Shown here piece by piece: positions 11,768 to 20,907 of a DNA stretch of 64,000 nt. The stretch is taken from NCBI RefSeq assembly GCF_004216565.1, contig NZ_SGWV01000009.1, positions 1 to 64,000 of the forward strand. The letters run 5' to 3'. Both the position numbers and the translations under genes were made by a program. Numbering within the stretch: the stretch's first letter is position 1; each line of letters opens with the position of its first letter. The notes below the pieces were generated by a model. It was not told the origin of the DNA. It was given only the letters and a program-made list of their open reading frames with translations, and searched no databases. The stretch comes from Sphaerotilus mobilis (GTDB taxonomy: Bacteria; Pseudomonadota; Gammaproteobacteria; Burkholderiales; Burkholderiaceae_C).

Positions 11768-13020
11768 GCGGGAACCGTCCGTGTCACCGCCACGACCGGC
11801 GGGTCCGACCAGGTGCACAAGGTGTAGAGGTAGTAGCCGAAGTAGCCGCTCATGGCCGCCGACAGGCACCAGCCCGCACCACGAAGGTCGCCCAGCCACA
11901 GGCCGATGCCCAGCGCCAGCACGAACAGCAGCTGGCCGAACAGCGCCAGCCGCAGTGCCCAGGCTTGCGCCTGCCAGGCCATGGTCACGACAGCCATCGG
12001 CGAGGCGATGAAGTGCAGGCCGATGTAGGGGCCCAGCGCGCGGGCCAGCTCGCCGGCCTCGCGCCAGCGTTCGCCAAAGGCCCAGGCAAACAGCGCCGGT
12101 CCGGCCAGCAGCAAGCTCACGGCGATCACGGCAGCGATGCCCCCCAGCACGGCGATGACCTGGCGCACCGCGCGGCGGGCGTCGGCCCCGCTGGTCGCGC
12201 CGGTCAGGCGCGGGTAGAGCGCCTGCGACACCGCCCCGCCGATCAACGACGCCGGCGCCTTCAGGTAGCGCAGCGCCAGGCCCCACAGGCCGACCGCCGG
12301 ATCGCCGGCCCAGGCACCGATCAGCGCGACGGTGACGGTGTCCTGCAGGGCCCCGAGGAAGGCATGTGGTGTGTTGAGCAAGGGGAACTCGCGGTGCCGA
12401 TGGGCCACCTCGCGCAGACGTTCGCGGTCGACCGCCACGACCCGTCGCCACGCGATGCCACCGCCCCACAGCGCCAGCAGCAGCGCACCGGCCAGGGCGC
12501 CCAGCAGCGGTCCGATGACCAGGCCGACCGAGCCGATCAGCGCCAGTCCCGCCAACAGCTGCAGCAGCGCGCCACCGCCGTGCTGGACCACGCGGCTGAC
12601 GGCCAGCGGCAGGAAGCGCTGGCGCCGCGTCGCCCACATCGTGCCGAGTTGTGCCGCCCCTGCCGCGCCGACCGCCAGCGCCAGCCAGCCGGCGTGCGGC
12701 AACCAGCCCAGCGCGCCGGCCAGCGCACCGATCAGCCCCGCGAGCACGATGACGCCGATCAGCACGCGCACGGCAAGCGCCAGCAGCGCGTCGGCCTCGG
12801 CCTCGTCGCGGGCCATTGGCAGGGCGTAGTCGTAGCGGGCGCAAGCCACCACCGCGAAGTTGGCGGCGACGGCGGCGAAGGTGGTGTAGCGGCCGTAGTC
12901 CTCCGGGCTGTAGAGCCGCGCCAGCCAGGGCCCCAGCGCCAGCGGCAGGGCCTGGGCCAGCAAGGCGCCGGCCAGCAGCGTCAGCGTGGCGCGCGGCAAG
13001 GCGACCGGGTGGGAGGACAT
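11764..13020 (-). CDS. Wzx-like polysaccharide flippase (MATE/MOP superfamily)
   Basis: A 418-residue integral membrane protein with about 12 hydrophobic helices. Its N-terminal segment (ALPLALGPWLARLYSPEDYGRY) is typical of Wzx/RfbX transporters that move lipid-linked sugar units across the inner membrane. It is the first gene of the glycan operon, with a candidate promoter about 60 bp upstream. The ATG at 13020 was preferred over one at 13050 because the family starts close to the first helix. No Wzy polymerase or ligase gene is visible in the nine-gene locus, so the exported unit may be short or polymerised by a gene elsewhere. Confidence 0.88.
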   Translation of the reverse strand: MSSHPVALPRATLTLLAGALLAQALPLALGPWLARLYSPEDYGRYTTFAAVAANFAVVACARYDYALPMARDEAEADALLALAVRVLIGVIVLAGLIGALAGALGWLPHAGWLALAVGAAGAAQLGTMWATRRQRFLPLAVSRVVQHGGGALLQLLAGLALIGSVGLVIGPLLGALAGALLLALWGGGIAWRRVVAVDRERLREVAHRHREFPLLNTPHAFLGALQDTVTVALIGAWAGDPAVGLWGLALRYLKAPASLIGGAVSQALYPRLTGATSGADARRAVRQVIAVLGGIAAVIAVSLLLAGPALFAWAFGERWREAGELARALGPYIGLHFIASPMAVVTMAWQAQAWALRLALFGQLLFVLALGIGLWLGDLRGAGWCLSAAMSGYFGYYLYTLCTWSDPPVVAVTRTVPA

Positions 13021-13078
13021 CGAGGCGGGTGAGGTGCGAGGCGCGAGCAAGGCCCGGACCGTCCGGGCAAGACCGTCG

Positions 13079-13106
13079 ATTCTATGAACCCGACCCGAAG
13101 CGTCAG
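13079..13106 (-). promoter_or_regulatory. Candidate sigma-70 promoter of the glycan operon
   Basis: Reading the minus strand, CTGACG (13106-13101) is followed by a 16-bp spacer and TAGAAT (13084-13079). It lies 58 bp before the flippase ATG and is the only promoter-like site in the 127-bp divergent region facing that gene. It is close to, and partly back to back with, the lysS -10 hexamer. Confidence 0.5.
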
Positions 13107-13117
13107 CATCGCAACCC

Positions 13118-13123
13118 TAAAAT
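13118..13123 (+). promoter_or_regulatory. Candidate -10 element for lysS
   Basis: TAAAAT lies 24 bp before the lysS ATG. No good -35 hexamer is seen at 16-18 bp, so the call rests on the hexamer and its position only. Confidence 0.4.
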
Positions 13124-13147
13124 TGCTGACGCCACAACGAGTTAGCC

Positions 13148-14704
13148 ATGACCGCTACGAACCCCAGCACCCCGCACGCCACGACCGCCGCACCGGTCTC
13201 GTCCGACGACAACCAGCTGATCGCCGAACGCCGCGACAAGCTCGCCGCCCTGCGCGAACAGGCCCGTGCCGCCGGCGCAGCGGTCTTCCCCAACGACTTC
13301 AAGCCGCGCGACCACGCCGCCGCGCTGCATGTGCGCCACGAGGGCCAGGACAACGAGGCGCTCGAAGCGGCCCCCGTCACCGCCTGCGTCGCCGGCCGGA
13401 TGATGCTCAAGCGCGTGATGGGCAAGGCCTGCTTCGCGACGCTGCAGGACGGCTCGTCCGAAGGCAACCCGCGCATCCAGCTCTACATCACCCAGGACAA
13501 CGTCGGACCCGAGCTGCTGGCCGCCTTCAAGCACTGGGACCTGGGCGACATCCTCGGCGCAGAAGGCACGCTGTTCCGCACCAAGACCGGCGAGCTGTCG
13601 ATCAAGGTCACGACGCTGCGCCTGCTGACCAAGAGCCTGCGACCGCTGCCCGACAAGTTCCACGGCATGACCGATCAGGAGCAGAAGTACCGCCAGCGCT
13701 ATGTCGACCTGATGACCGACGACGGTGCCCGCGCCCGCTTCCGCGCCCGCAGCAATGCCGTCGCCAGCATCCGCAGCTTCATGCTCCAGCACGCCTTCCT
13801 GGAGGTCGAGACGCCGATGCTGCACCCGATCCCGGGCGGCGCGAACGCCAAGCCCTTCGTCACGCACCACAACGCGCTGGACCAGGAGATGTTTCTGCGC
13901 ATCGCGCCCGAGCTCTACCTCAAGCGCCTGGTGGTCGGCGGCTTCGAACGTGTGTTCGAGATCAACCGCAACTTCCGCAACGAAGGCATCAGCGTCCGGC
14001 ACAACCCGGAGTTCACGATGATGGAGTTCTATGCGGCCTACTGGAACCACCACGACCTGATGGACTTCACCGAGCAGTTGCTGCGCCACGCCGCGCAGCA
14101 GGCGACGGGCTCGGCGCGGGTCACGTATGCGGGCAAGCCGGTGCATCTGGACGAGCCTTTCGCGCGGCTGTCGGTGCGTGACTCGCTGGTCGTCCATGCC
14201 GGCCTGAGCGAGGCCGAGGCCGATGACGCCGACGCGATCCATGCCCGTCTGAAGTCGCTGGGCGAAGAACCGCCGGCGCACTGGAAGCTCGCGCAGCTGC
14301 AGTTCGGCCTGTTCGAGGCGGCGGTCGAGGACAAGCTCTGGCAGCCCACCTTCATCATCGACTACCCCGTCGAGGTCTCGCCGCTGGCACGCGCCAGCGA
14401 CGCCAACCCGGCCATCACGGAACGCTTCGAGCTGTTCATCACCGGGCGCGAGTTCGGCAACGGCTTCTCCGAGCTGAACGACGCCGAGGACCAAGCCGCG
14501 CGCTTCCACGCCCAGGTCGCCAACAAGGACGCGGGTGACGAGGAGGCGATGTTCTTCGACGCCGACTTCATCCGCGCGCTCGAATACGGCATGCCCCCCA
14601 CGGGCGGCTGCGGCATCGGCATCGACCGCCTGATGATGCTGCTGACCGACTCACCCAGCATCCGCGACGTGGTGCTGTTCCCGGCGCTGCGGCGCGAAGC
14701 CTGA
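13148..14704 (+). CDS. lysS: Lysyl-tRNA synthetase, class II
   Basis: This 518-residue enzyme charges tRNA-Lys with lysine. An OB-fold anticodon-binding domain occupies about residues 75-170. The class II catalytic domain follows, with motif 1 around [16 protein letters not shown], motif 2 as NRNFRNEG followed by [12 protein letters not shown], and motif 3 as [13 protein letters not shown] near the C-terminus. Length is typical of LysRS-II. It is transcribed divergently from the glycan operon, and a Bug-type receptor gene follows 27 bp downstream, probably on the same transcript. Confidence 0.97.
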   Translation: MTATNPSTPHATTAAPVSSDDNQLIAERRDKLAALREQARAAGAAVFPNDFKPRDHAAALHVRHEGQDNEALEAAPVTACVAGRMMLKRVMGKACFATLQDGSSEGNPRIQLYITQDNVGPELLAAFKHWDLGDILGAEGTLFRTKTGELSIKVTTLRLLTKSLRPLPDKFHGMTDQEQKYRQRYVDLMTDDGARARFRARSNAVASIRSFMLQHAFLEVETPMLHPIPGGANAKPFVTHHNALDQEMFLRIAPELYLKRLVVGGFERVFEINRNFRNEGISVRHNPEFTMMEFYAAYWNHHDLMDFTEQLLRHAAQQATGSARVTYAGKPVHLDEPFARLSVRDSLVVHAGLSEAEADDADAIHARLKSLGEEPPAHWKLAQLQFGLFEAAVEDKLWQPTFIIDYPVEVSPLARASDANPAITERFELFITGREFGNGFSELNDAEDQAARFHAQVANKDAGDEEAMFFDADFIRALEYGMPPTGGCGIGIDRLMMLLTDSPSIRDVVLFPALRREA

Positions 14705-14731
14705 TCGACGGTGATGCCGACGGAGATGCCG

Positions 14732-15730
14732 ATGAACACGAACAACGCCTCCCTGTACCGCCGCCGTGACGTGCTCGCGCTGGCGGGCGCGACGCTGGCC
14801 GGTGCGGCCCTGCCCGGCCTGGCGCGGGCACAGGACGGCAAGACCGTCCGCCTGCTCGTCGGCTTCCCGGCCGGCGGCGGCACCGATGCCATTGCGCGCT
14901 TGCTGGCCGAGCGGCTCAAGGATCAGTTGGGCGTGACCGTCATCGTCGAGAACAAGCCCGGTGCCGGCGGCCAGCTGGCCGCGCAGGCGCTCAAGGCCGC
15001 GCCAGCCGATGGCACGACGCTGTTCCTGAGCCACGACCACACCATCTCCATCCTGCCGCTGGTGGTGCGCAACCCGGGCTACGAACCGGCGCGCGACTTC
15101 GTGCCGGTGGCCGGCTTCGCGACCTTCGTCAACGCGCTGGCCCTGTCGGGCGGCACGCCGGCACGCAGCCTGGCCGAACACGTCGCCTGGGTCCGCACGC
15201 AGGGCAAGGGCAAGGGCGCCATCGGCGTGCCGGCGCCGGCGTCGGTGCCGGAGTTCCTGGTGCAGGTGATCGGCCGCAAGTTCGACCTCGACCTGGTCGC
15301 CGCGCCCTACCGGGGCAGTGCGCCGATGCTGACGGACATGCTGGGCAACCAGATCGCGGCCGGCGTGGGCTCCATCCCCGACTTCATCGAGAACCACAAG
15401 GCCGGCAAGATCCGCGTGGTGGCCGTGCTGGGCAACAGCCGTCAGGCGGCCCTGCCGGACGTGCCGACCTTTGCCGAGCTGGGCTTGGCCGGCTTCGAGG
15501 ACGTGCCCTACTACGGCGTGTTCGCACCGGCCGGCACGCCGCGCGCAGCGATCGACACCTTCTCGGCGGCGCTCGGCAAGGTGCTCGCCCAAGCCGATGT
15601 GCACGAGCGCCTGAGCGCCATGGGCCTGAGCGTCGGCCTGATGAGCGCCGCCCAGCTGGGCGAGCGCGAGGCCGCCTACGCCAAGGTCTGGCGCCGCATC
15701 ATCGCGGACAGCGGCTTCAAGCCACAGTGA
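14732..15730 (+). CDS. Bug-family periplasmic substrate-binding protein (tripartite tricarboxylate transporter type)
   Basis: A 332-residue exported receptor. Its N-terminus carries a twin-arginine-like signal (SLYRRRDVLALAG, then a hydrophobic stretch ending GLARAQ), so export by Tat is likely. The mature part begins VRLLVGFPAGGGTDAIAR and contains IVENKPGAGG, both hallmarks of the Bug (TctC-like) family, which binds organic acids. The ATG at 14732 was chosen over GTG/ATG at 14711/14714 because GGAG sits 6 nt before it. No TctA/TctB membrane genes are nearby, as is common for orphan Bug receptors. The ligand is unknown. Confidence 0.9.
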   Translation: MNTNNASLYRRRDVLALAGATLAGAALPGLARAQDGKTVRLLVGFPAGGGTDAIARLLAERLKDQLGVTVIVENKPGAGGQLAAQALKAAPADGTTLFLSHDHTISILPLVVRNPGYEPARDFVPVAGFATFVNALALSGGTPARSLAEHVAWVRTQGKGKGAIGVPAPASVPEFLVQVIGRKFDLDLVAAPYRGSAPMLTDMLGNQIAAGVGSIPDFIENHKAGKIRVVAVLGNSRQAALPDVPTFAELGLAGFEDVPYYGVFAPAGTPRAAIDTFSAALGKVLAQADVHERLSAMGLSVGLMSAAQLGEREAAYAKVWRRIIADSGFKPQ

Positions 15731-15739
15731 GCGGATCGC

Positions 15740-15761
15740 CCCGCGCGGGATCCTGCGCGGG
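15740..15761 (+). terminator. Rho-independent terminator after the Bug gene
   Basis: A 7-bp G/C stem (CCCGCGC/GCGCGGG) with an 8-nt loop is followed by TTCCTTT. It lies 10 bp after the receptor stop, between convergent genes. Confidence 0.65.
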
Positions 15762-15787
15762 TTCCTTTGCGAGGTTGGCGACGCGGC

Positions 15788-18700
15788 TCAGCGCAGCTCG
15801 AACTGCACCCGGGTCGTCGGCCCGCTGTCGCCGGACGGCCGCTCGGCCGTCAGCTGCGAGCGGTTGAGCAGCACCCGTTCGGCTGGCAGCTTCGCGGCCA
15901 GATGGGCCAGCACCCGGTCGCCGCGGGCATCGGCCAGTGTGCGCAAGGCGCGCTCCAGCTCGGCGGGTTCGAGCGGCGGGATCGGTGCTGTGGCGGCGGA
16001 AGCAGCCGACGCGGCTGAAACGGCCGATGCAGCAGACGCGGCCAACGCGGGCGCAGCCGCCACACGCGCGGCGCCGGCTGCTGCCTTCGTCCCCTCGGCC
16101 TTCATCGCCTCAGCCTTCATCGCCTGCGCCTTCAGGGCTTCGACATGTGCGGCCTGGATCGCCGCGCCGTCCAGCGCCGGATCGGCCCGGCCGGTCGCTT
16201 CGAGCTTCAGGGCCGGCTTGTCGATCAGGCGCTGCGCCAGCGCGTCCAGCCGCTCGCGGCCGGCGTCGTCCAGCTCGGCCGAACCGGGGGCGAAGGCCAG
16301 CGCGCTGGCCTCGTTGCTGTCGCCGCCGAACAGCATCGCGAAGGGCGCGGTCACCGCCTTCTCGATCAGGTTGACGACCACTTTCCAGATCACCCCGCCG
16401 ACCGAGAACTGCGGGTCGTCCAACGTGCCCGACACCGGCATTCGGATGTCGATGACGCCGTTCTTGTCCTTGAGCAAGGCCACCGCCAGCCGCACCGGCA
16501 GCGAGGTCGCGTCCGGGCTGTCGACCTTGTCGCCAAAGGTCAGCTGGTCCAGGAAGAGCTGGTTCTCGGCCTGCAACTGGCCCTGCTCGATCTGGTAGCG
16601 CACGCTGACCGACATCGAGCCCTTCTCGATCGCGTAGCCGGCGTAGCGCTCGGCATAGGTGCTCATGCGGGTCAGCGCGATGCCGCGCGCCGAGGCCTCG
16701 ATGTCGGTCGACAGCCGGGCGCCAAGCGGGTGCACACGCCCGGCGATGCGCAGCGGCGCGCCGTCGTCGAGCGCACCGGTCAGCGACAGCCGGGCCGGCT
16801 CCGGCGCGGCCGAACTGAGCGCCGACAGCTCGCCCTTGAGCTGGGTCAGCCGGGCCGAGTAGTTGGGCTTGATGAAGTTGTCGGTGAAGAACACGCCGCC
16901 GTCGCGCAAGGTCACGCCCTGCCAGCGCAGGTTGAGGACCGGGCCGGCGGTCGGTCCGACGAGATCGGGCTTCGGGACCGTGGCTGAAGCCGCACCTTGT
17001 GGCGTCGTGATCGACTGCGCCGCCGCGCCCCGTTCACGTTTGACGATGTCGGCCAGGTTCAGGTGCGCGTCGGGATGCAGGATCACCCGGGCCTGCAGGC
17101 CGTCCAGGCCGATGCGGCCAAAGTCGGCATCGAGCTGACCCCGCCCGGCGGCCGCTGCGCCTTGCCAGCGCGCGCTCAGGCCGTCCAGCCCGAAGCGGCG
17201 CCAGCGCACGAACTCGGCGCCGGTGACGCTGTCCTGGGTCTGCAGGCCGTCGAGGCTGAAGCGGCCGGCGTAGCTCGCGTCCAGCGCCTTCATCGCCGCC
17301 GGATCGGCCAGTGGCGAGGCGGGCGCCGACAGCTTGAGCTGGCCCTGGGTCGACACCCGCGCACCGATCAGCTGGAGGTTGACGTAGGGGTCCAGGTAGG
17401 CCTGCAGGGCCTGCAGGTCCAGCGCCTCGATCTCGATCTGGGCCTGCACGGCCAAGGGCACGGCAGGTGCGGAGGATGTGGCCGCTGTGGCCGCTGTGGC
17501 CGAAGCTGGCGGCAACAGCCCGCTGATGTCGCCCTTGAGCATGAGCCGCCCGCCGTTCGCGCTGTCCTTGGCCGAAGCCGCCCGTGTCGCGCCACTGGCG
17601 GCGAGCACGCGGGTGGCGAGGTCGAAGGTCCAGGGCGCGGCGGCCGGCTGGGCCAGCTTTTGCAGCGTCAACGCCAGCTCGTCGAGCGCCAGCCGCACGG
17701 GCGGCTGCTGCGTGTCGTCACGCAGGTGGATGGCGCAGCCCCGGCAGGTGAACGCGTCGAGCTGCCAGGCCAAGGGCGGGGCGGGTTCGGCCGACACCGC
17801 TTGCGACGCGGCAGACGCGGCAGACGCAGGCGTTGCCGCTGCCACGGGCTTGTCCGCTGCGGCAGGGTCGGTGACCGGCTGGCGAACCAGATCCAGCGTC
17901 AGACCGTCGAAGGCGACACGGCCGATGGCGTGCCGTGCCGCCAGCGGCTGGGTGTCGATGGCCTCGATGCGCATCTGCTGCCAGGCGGCGTCCACGCCCA
18001 GGCCAGGCAAGGCCAAGGCAAAACCGTCGATGGCGAGCTGGCCGCGCACGCGCAGTTCGGGCGGCTGCGGCGCCGGACGGGCCTCGAAGGCCACGGTCAG
18101 GTCGGTCGACACGCTGCCCTTGAGGCTGGACGGCGCCAGCGACGGCGGCAACACCGCCTGCAGCAGGCTGAGCCATTCAGCCAGCTGGATCTCGCGCCAG
18201 GCCAAGGCCAGATCGGCCGGACGCTCGGGGACGAAGGGCTTGGCCTCGCCGCCGAGCCGCAGCGAGCTGCCGTCGATGCGGGCCTCGATCAGCGGCTGCA
18301 CCTCGGTAGCCACGTCCGCCGGCAGGTTGGACAGCATCGGCAGCGCCAGCCGCAAGGCCTCGACGCGGTGCTCAATCGGCCGGGCCGCGTCGCGGCCGTC
18401 GCGGTAGCGCAGGGCGCCGTCGGCCAGGGTCAGGTTGTGCAGGGCAAAACGGGCCGCATCGCCGGCCGGCTGGGGCGGCTCGGCAGCGGCACGTTCACGC
18501 AGGCGATCGACGATCGGGCTGAAGTTGAAGCGCTGCGCGTCCAGCCGCTCGACGTTCACCGCAGGCGCCTCGATCGTCAGGCGTTCGATGACCGGCGCAC
18601 GCAGCCACAGGCTCTGCCGCACCGCGACGTCGGCCTGCAGCCGGCCCAGCGTGGCGACCGGCGCCTCAGCGGTGCCGATGCGCAGGCCCTCGACCGTCAA

Positions 18701-18928
18701 CGCGACCTGCCACGGCGCGATGCCGATGCGCTCGATCGTCACCGGCACACCCAGCGCGTCGCGGGCAGCGGCCTCGGCCTTGTCCTTGACGAAACCGGGC
18801 AGCCAGACGCCGATCAGCACCGTCCACAGGACGGCCACGGCCGCCAGGCTGGCGGCGGTGATCAGCAGGCGTCGCCAGGGGCGGGACAGGGTGGGCGTGC
18901 GGGTCGTCGTGGCGGGGGTGTCGGTCAT
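15788..18928 (-). CDS. DUF748 (AsmA-related) envelope protein
   Basis: A 1046-residue protein with one N-terminal membrane helix (about 20-43) and a long, probably periplasmic body. The stretch VTIERIGIAPWQVALTVEGL near the start and repeated strand-rich segments fit the DUF748/AsmA-like group, proteins thought to span or bridge the periplasm. A short OmpA-like stretch (ELDDAGRERLDALAQRL) lies near the C-terminus. Two Ala/Ser-rich linkers interrupt it, one in the middle and one close to the end, the second preceded by imperfect KAEAM repeats. The ATG at 18928 is preferred to one at 18949. It lies 63 bp after ornithine cyclodeaminase on the same strand. Its precise role is not known. Confidence 0.85.
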   Translation of the reverse strand: MTDTPATTTRTPTLSRPWRRLLITAASLAAVAVLWTVLIGVWLPGFVKDKAEAAARDALGVPVTIERIGIAPWQVALTVEGLRIGTAEAPVATLGRLQADVAVRQSLWLRAPVIERLTIEAPAVNVERLDAQRFNFSPIVDRLRERAAAEPPQPAGDAARFALHNLTLADGALRYRDGRDAARPIEHRVEALRLALPMLSNLPADVATEVQPLIEARIDGSSLRLGGEAKPFVPERPADLALAWREIQLAEWLSLLQAVLPPSLAPSSLKGSVSTDLTVAFEARPAPQPPELRVRGQLAIDGFALALPGLGVDAAWQQMRIEAIDTQPLAARHAIGRVAFDGLTLDLVRQPVTDPAAADKPVAAATPASAASAASQAVSAEPAPPLAWQLDAFTCRGCAIHLRDDTQQPPVRLALDELALTLQKLAQPAAAPWTFDLATRVLAASGATRAASAKDSANGGRLMLKGDISGLLPPASATAATAATSSAPAVPLAVQAQIEIEALDLQALQAYLDPYVNLQLIGARVSTQGQLKLSAPASPLADPAAMKALDASYAGRFSLDGLQTQDSVTGAEFVRWRRFGLDGLSARWQGAAAAGRGQLDADFGRIGLDGLQARVILHPDAHLNLADIVKRERGAAAQSITTPQGAASATVPKPDLVGPTAGPVLNLRWQGVTLRDGGVFFTDNFIKPNYSARLTQLKGELSALSSAAPEPARLSLTGALDDGAPLRIAGRVHPLGARLSTDIEASARGIALTRMSTYAERYAGYAIEKGSMSVSVRYQIEQGQLQAENQLFLDQLTFGDKVDSPDATSLPVRLAVALLKDKNGVIDIRMPVSGTLDDPQFSVGGVIWKVVVNLIEKAVTAPFAMLFGGDSNEASALAFAPGSAELDDAGRERLDALAQRLIDKPALKLEATGRADPALDGAAIQAAHVEALKAQAMKAEAMKAEGTKAAAGAARVAAAPALAASAASAVSAASAASAATAPIPPLEPAELERALRTLADARGDRVLAHLAAKLPAERVLLNRSQLTAERPSGDSGPTTRVQFELR

Positions 18929-18991
18929 GTCGGTCGGGCCAGCCTGCAAGGCAAGAGCCCGACAGCGTAACGGCTAACCCAGGCGAGCGCC

Positions 18992-20044
18992 TCAGGCGAC
19001 CTGGGCGGACGCAAGGCTCAGGTCCAGCCCGAGCGCGCCGAACAGGTCCTTCGGGTCGGCCTGCTGTGGCATCAGCGCCAGCGGCTCGCCCAGGCCCAGT
19101 TCGCGCGCGCTGTCGCGCAGCCAGCGCAGGGCGGAGAAGTCCTCCAGCGCGAAGCCGACCGAGTCGAACACCGTCACCTCGTCGGCGCTGCGGCGGCCGG
19201 CGGCCTGGCGGGTCAGCACGCGCCAGAACTCGGTCACGCCGAAGTCGGCCGGCATCTGCTGGATCTCACCCTCGATGCGGCTCTGTGGCTCGTATTCGAC
19301 GAAGACGCGCGCGCGTTCGAGGATGGCCGGGTCCAGCTCGGTCTTGCCCGGGCAGTCACCGCCGACCGCGTTGAGGTGCATGCCCGGCGCGACGTGCTGC
19401 GGCTGCAGGATGGTCGCGCGGGTCTTGTCGGCCGTGACGGTGGTGACGATGTCCGCGCCCTGCACCGCCTGGTCGACGCTGTCGCAGGCGATCAGGCGCA
19501 GCCCCGGCACGCCAGCCAGCGCGCGCTGCAGGCGGGCGGTGGCCGCGCGGTCGACATCGAACAAGGCGATCTCGGCGATGCCCACCAGGTGGTGGAAGGC
19601 CAGCGCCTGGAACTCGCTCTGCGCGCCGTTGCCGATCAGCGCCATGCGCCGGCTGCCCGGCCGCGCCAGTGTGCGGGCGGCCAGCGCCGACATCGCGGCG
19701 GTGCGCAGCGCCGTCGTCAGGGTCAGTTCCGACAGCAGCAGCGGCAGGCCGGTGGCGACCTCGGCCAGCACGCCAAACGCCATCACGGTCGGCAGGCCGG
19801 CGCGTGTGTTGCCGGGGTGGCCGTTGACGTATTTGAAGCTGTAGAGCGAGGCGTCCGCGATCGGCATCAGCTCGATCACGCCCTGGCGCGAATGTGCCGC
19901 CACACGCGGCGTCTTGTCGAAGTCGGACCAGCGGCGGTAGTCGGCGTCGAGGTAGCCGGCCAGTCGCTCGAAGGTGCCAGCGATGCCTTGCGTGGCGACG
20001 ATGCGGGCAACGTCGCGGGGCGACAGAAACGTGGGGGCGGTCAT
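18992..20044 (-). CDS. Ornithine cyclodeaminase family protein
   Basis: A 350-residue NAD-dependent enzyme of the ornithine cyclodeaminase/mu-crystallin family. True members convert L-ornithine to L-proline and ammonia. Visible features are KTPRVAAHSRQGVIELMP and FKYVNGHPGNT in the substrate domain, the Rossmann motif ALIGNGAQSEFQ, and VTADKTRATI and NAVGGDCPGKTELD further on. Length and segment order match the bona fide ornithine cyclodeaminase group. The frame extends to 20317, but homology starts at the ATG at 20044. An Lrp/AsnC regulator is divergent 160 bp away and probably controls it. Confidence 0.9.
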   Translation of the reverse strand: MTAPTFLSPRDVARIVATQGIAGTFERLAGYLDADYRRWSDFDKTPRVAAHSRQGVIELMPIADASLYSFKYVNGHPGNTRAGLPTVMAFGVLAEVATGLPLLLSELTLTTALRTAAMSALAARTLARPGSRRMALIGNGAQSEFQALAFHHLVGIAEIALFDVDRAATARLQRALAGVPGLRLIACDSVDQAVQGADIVTTVTADKTRATILQPQHVAPGMHLNAVGGDCPGKTELDPAILERARVFVEYEPQSRIEGEIQQMPADFGVTEFWRVLTRQAAGRRSADEVTVFDSVGFALEDFSALRWLRDSARELGLGEPLALMPQQADPKDLFGALGLDLSLASAQVA

Positions 20045-20155
20045 GGGGCGTGTCTCCAAGGTCGGGTCGGCGTCTGGGTCCGACGAATGAAGACGATTCT
20101 TTGAGCGAGGCGCGCCAGCCGCCAGCCGGCAGAACGCTGCGTTTTCGTCAGGCCT

Positions 20156-20184
20156 TTGGCAAAACGGCAGCGCCTGCTGACAAT
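20156..20184 (+). promoter_or_regulatory. Sigma-70 promoter of the Lrp-type regulator
   Basis: TTGGCA (20156-20161) and GACAAT (20179-20184) are separated by 17 bp and lie 21 bp before the start codon. GGGG sits at a ribosome-binding distance. This is the best-formed promoter in the window. Confidence 0.65.
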
Positions 20185-20204
20185 CTGCACAAAAGGGGAC
20201 TGCC

Positions 20205-20630
20205 ATGGACACCGTCGACCTGCAGCTCATCGGCCTGCTGCGCGCGAACGCCCGCGAGAGCATCGCCAACCTGGCGCACCGGCTGGGCGTCTCGCGCGGC
20301 ACCGTCAGCAACCGCATCGCCCGGCTGGAAGACGCTGGCGTGATCGTCGGCTACACGGTGCGGCTCAAGCCCGATGTCGAGACCACCCAGATCAGCGCCT
20401 GGACCAGCATCGCCGTCGAAGGCAACCAGACCCGCGCCGTGATCGCCACGCTGCTGGGCGAACCCGGCGTGACCGCCCTGCACGACACCAACGGCCGCTG
20501 GGACCTGCTGGCCGAACTGCGCGCCGCCAACCTGCAGGAACTCGCGGCGGTGCTCGAACGTGTCCGCCTGATCAAGGGCATCGGCGCGACCGAGACGAGC
20601 ATCCATCTGCAGACCTATCGGGTGGGGTGA
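20205..20630 (+). CDS. Lrp/AsnC-family transcriptional regulator
   Basis: A 141-residue DNA-binding regulator. A helix-turn-helix (ANLAHRLGVSRGTVSNRIAR, about 23-42) is followed by a RAM/ligand-binding domain (about 62-135) with GVTALHDTNGRWDLLAEL. Proteins of this family sense amino acids and usually form octamers. It is divergent from ornithine cyclodeaminase, the arrangement expected for a local activator sensing ornithine or arginine (inference). It ends 24 bp from a convergent small gene. Confidence 0.9.
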   Translation: MDTVDLQLIGLLRANARESIANLAHRLGVSRGTVSNRIARLEDAGVIVGYTVRLKPDVETTQISAWTSIAVEGNQTRAVIATLLGEPGVTALHDTNGRWDLLAELRAANLQELAAVLERVRLIKGIGATETSIHLQTYRVG

Positions 20631-20654
20631 ACCGCCCCCCGCCCTCCGGGCCCC

Positions 20655-20888
20655 TCAGCGCTGGCTGCGCGCCTTGCGGCCGTCGAACTCCGCCAGCTGC
20701 GACTTGAGCAGCACGAACAGCAGGCGGGCGTCGGCCTCGCTCATGCTGAGGACGTGCATGGGCTCGCGGTCATCGGGCGGGAATTGCTGGATGAACAGGC
20801 CGTCGAAGCCGATGTCCACCAGGCCGTGCGTGTTGCTGGCCGATTTCCAGCGCTGGACTTCGATGCGGGTGATCTTCTTCGTGGCCAT
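20655..20888 (-). CDS. Conserved-looking 77-residue hypothetical protein
   Basis: I do not recognise this protein. It is small and soluble, with no signal or membrane segment. It has a strand-rich first half (ITRIEVQRWKSASNTHGLVD) and a helical, basic C-terminus (LLFVLLKSQLAEFDGRKARS). It follows ychF by 19 bp on the same strand, so the two are probably co-transcribed. Codon use looks like that of its neighbours, supporting a real gene. No function is proposed. Confidence 0.65.
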   Translation of the reverse strand: MATKKITRIEVQRWKSASNTHGLVDIGFDGLFIQQFPPDDREPMHVLSMSEADARLLFVLLKSQLAEFDGRKARSQR

Positions 20889-20907
20889 GGTCGGTGCCGC
20901 GCTGGCC

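Noticed and set aside
11768-12844. N-terminal extension of the GT4-type transferase to 749 residues
   Set aside because: The extra part is the antisense-free but wrong frame of the flippase gene; family homology begins at the ATG at 11767, which overlaps the flippase stop.
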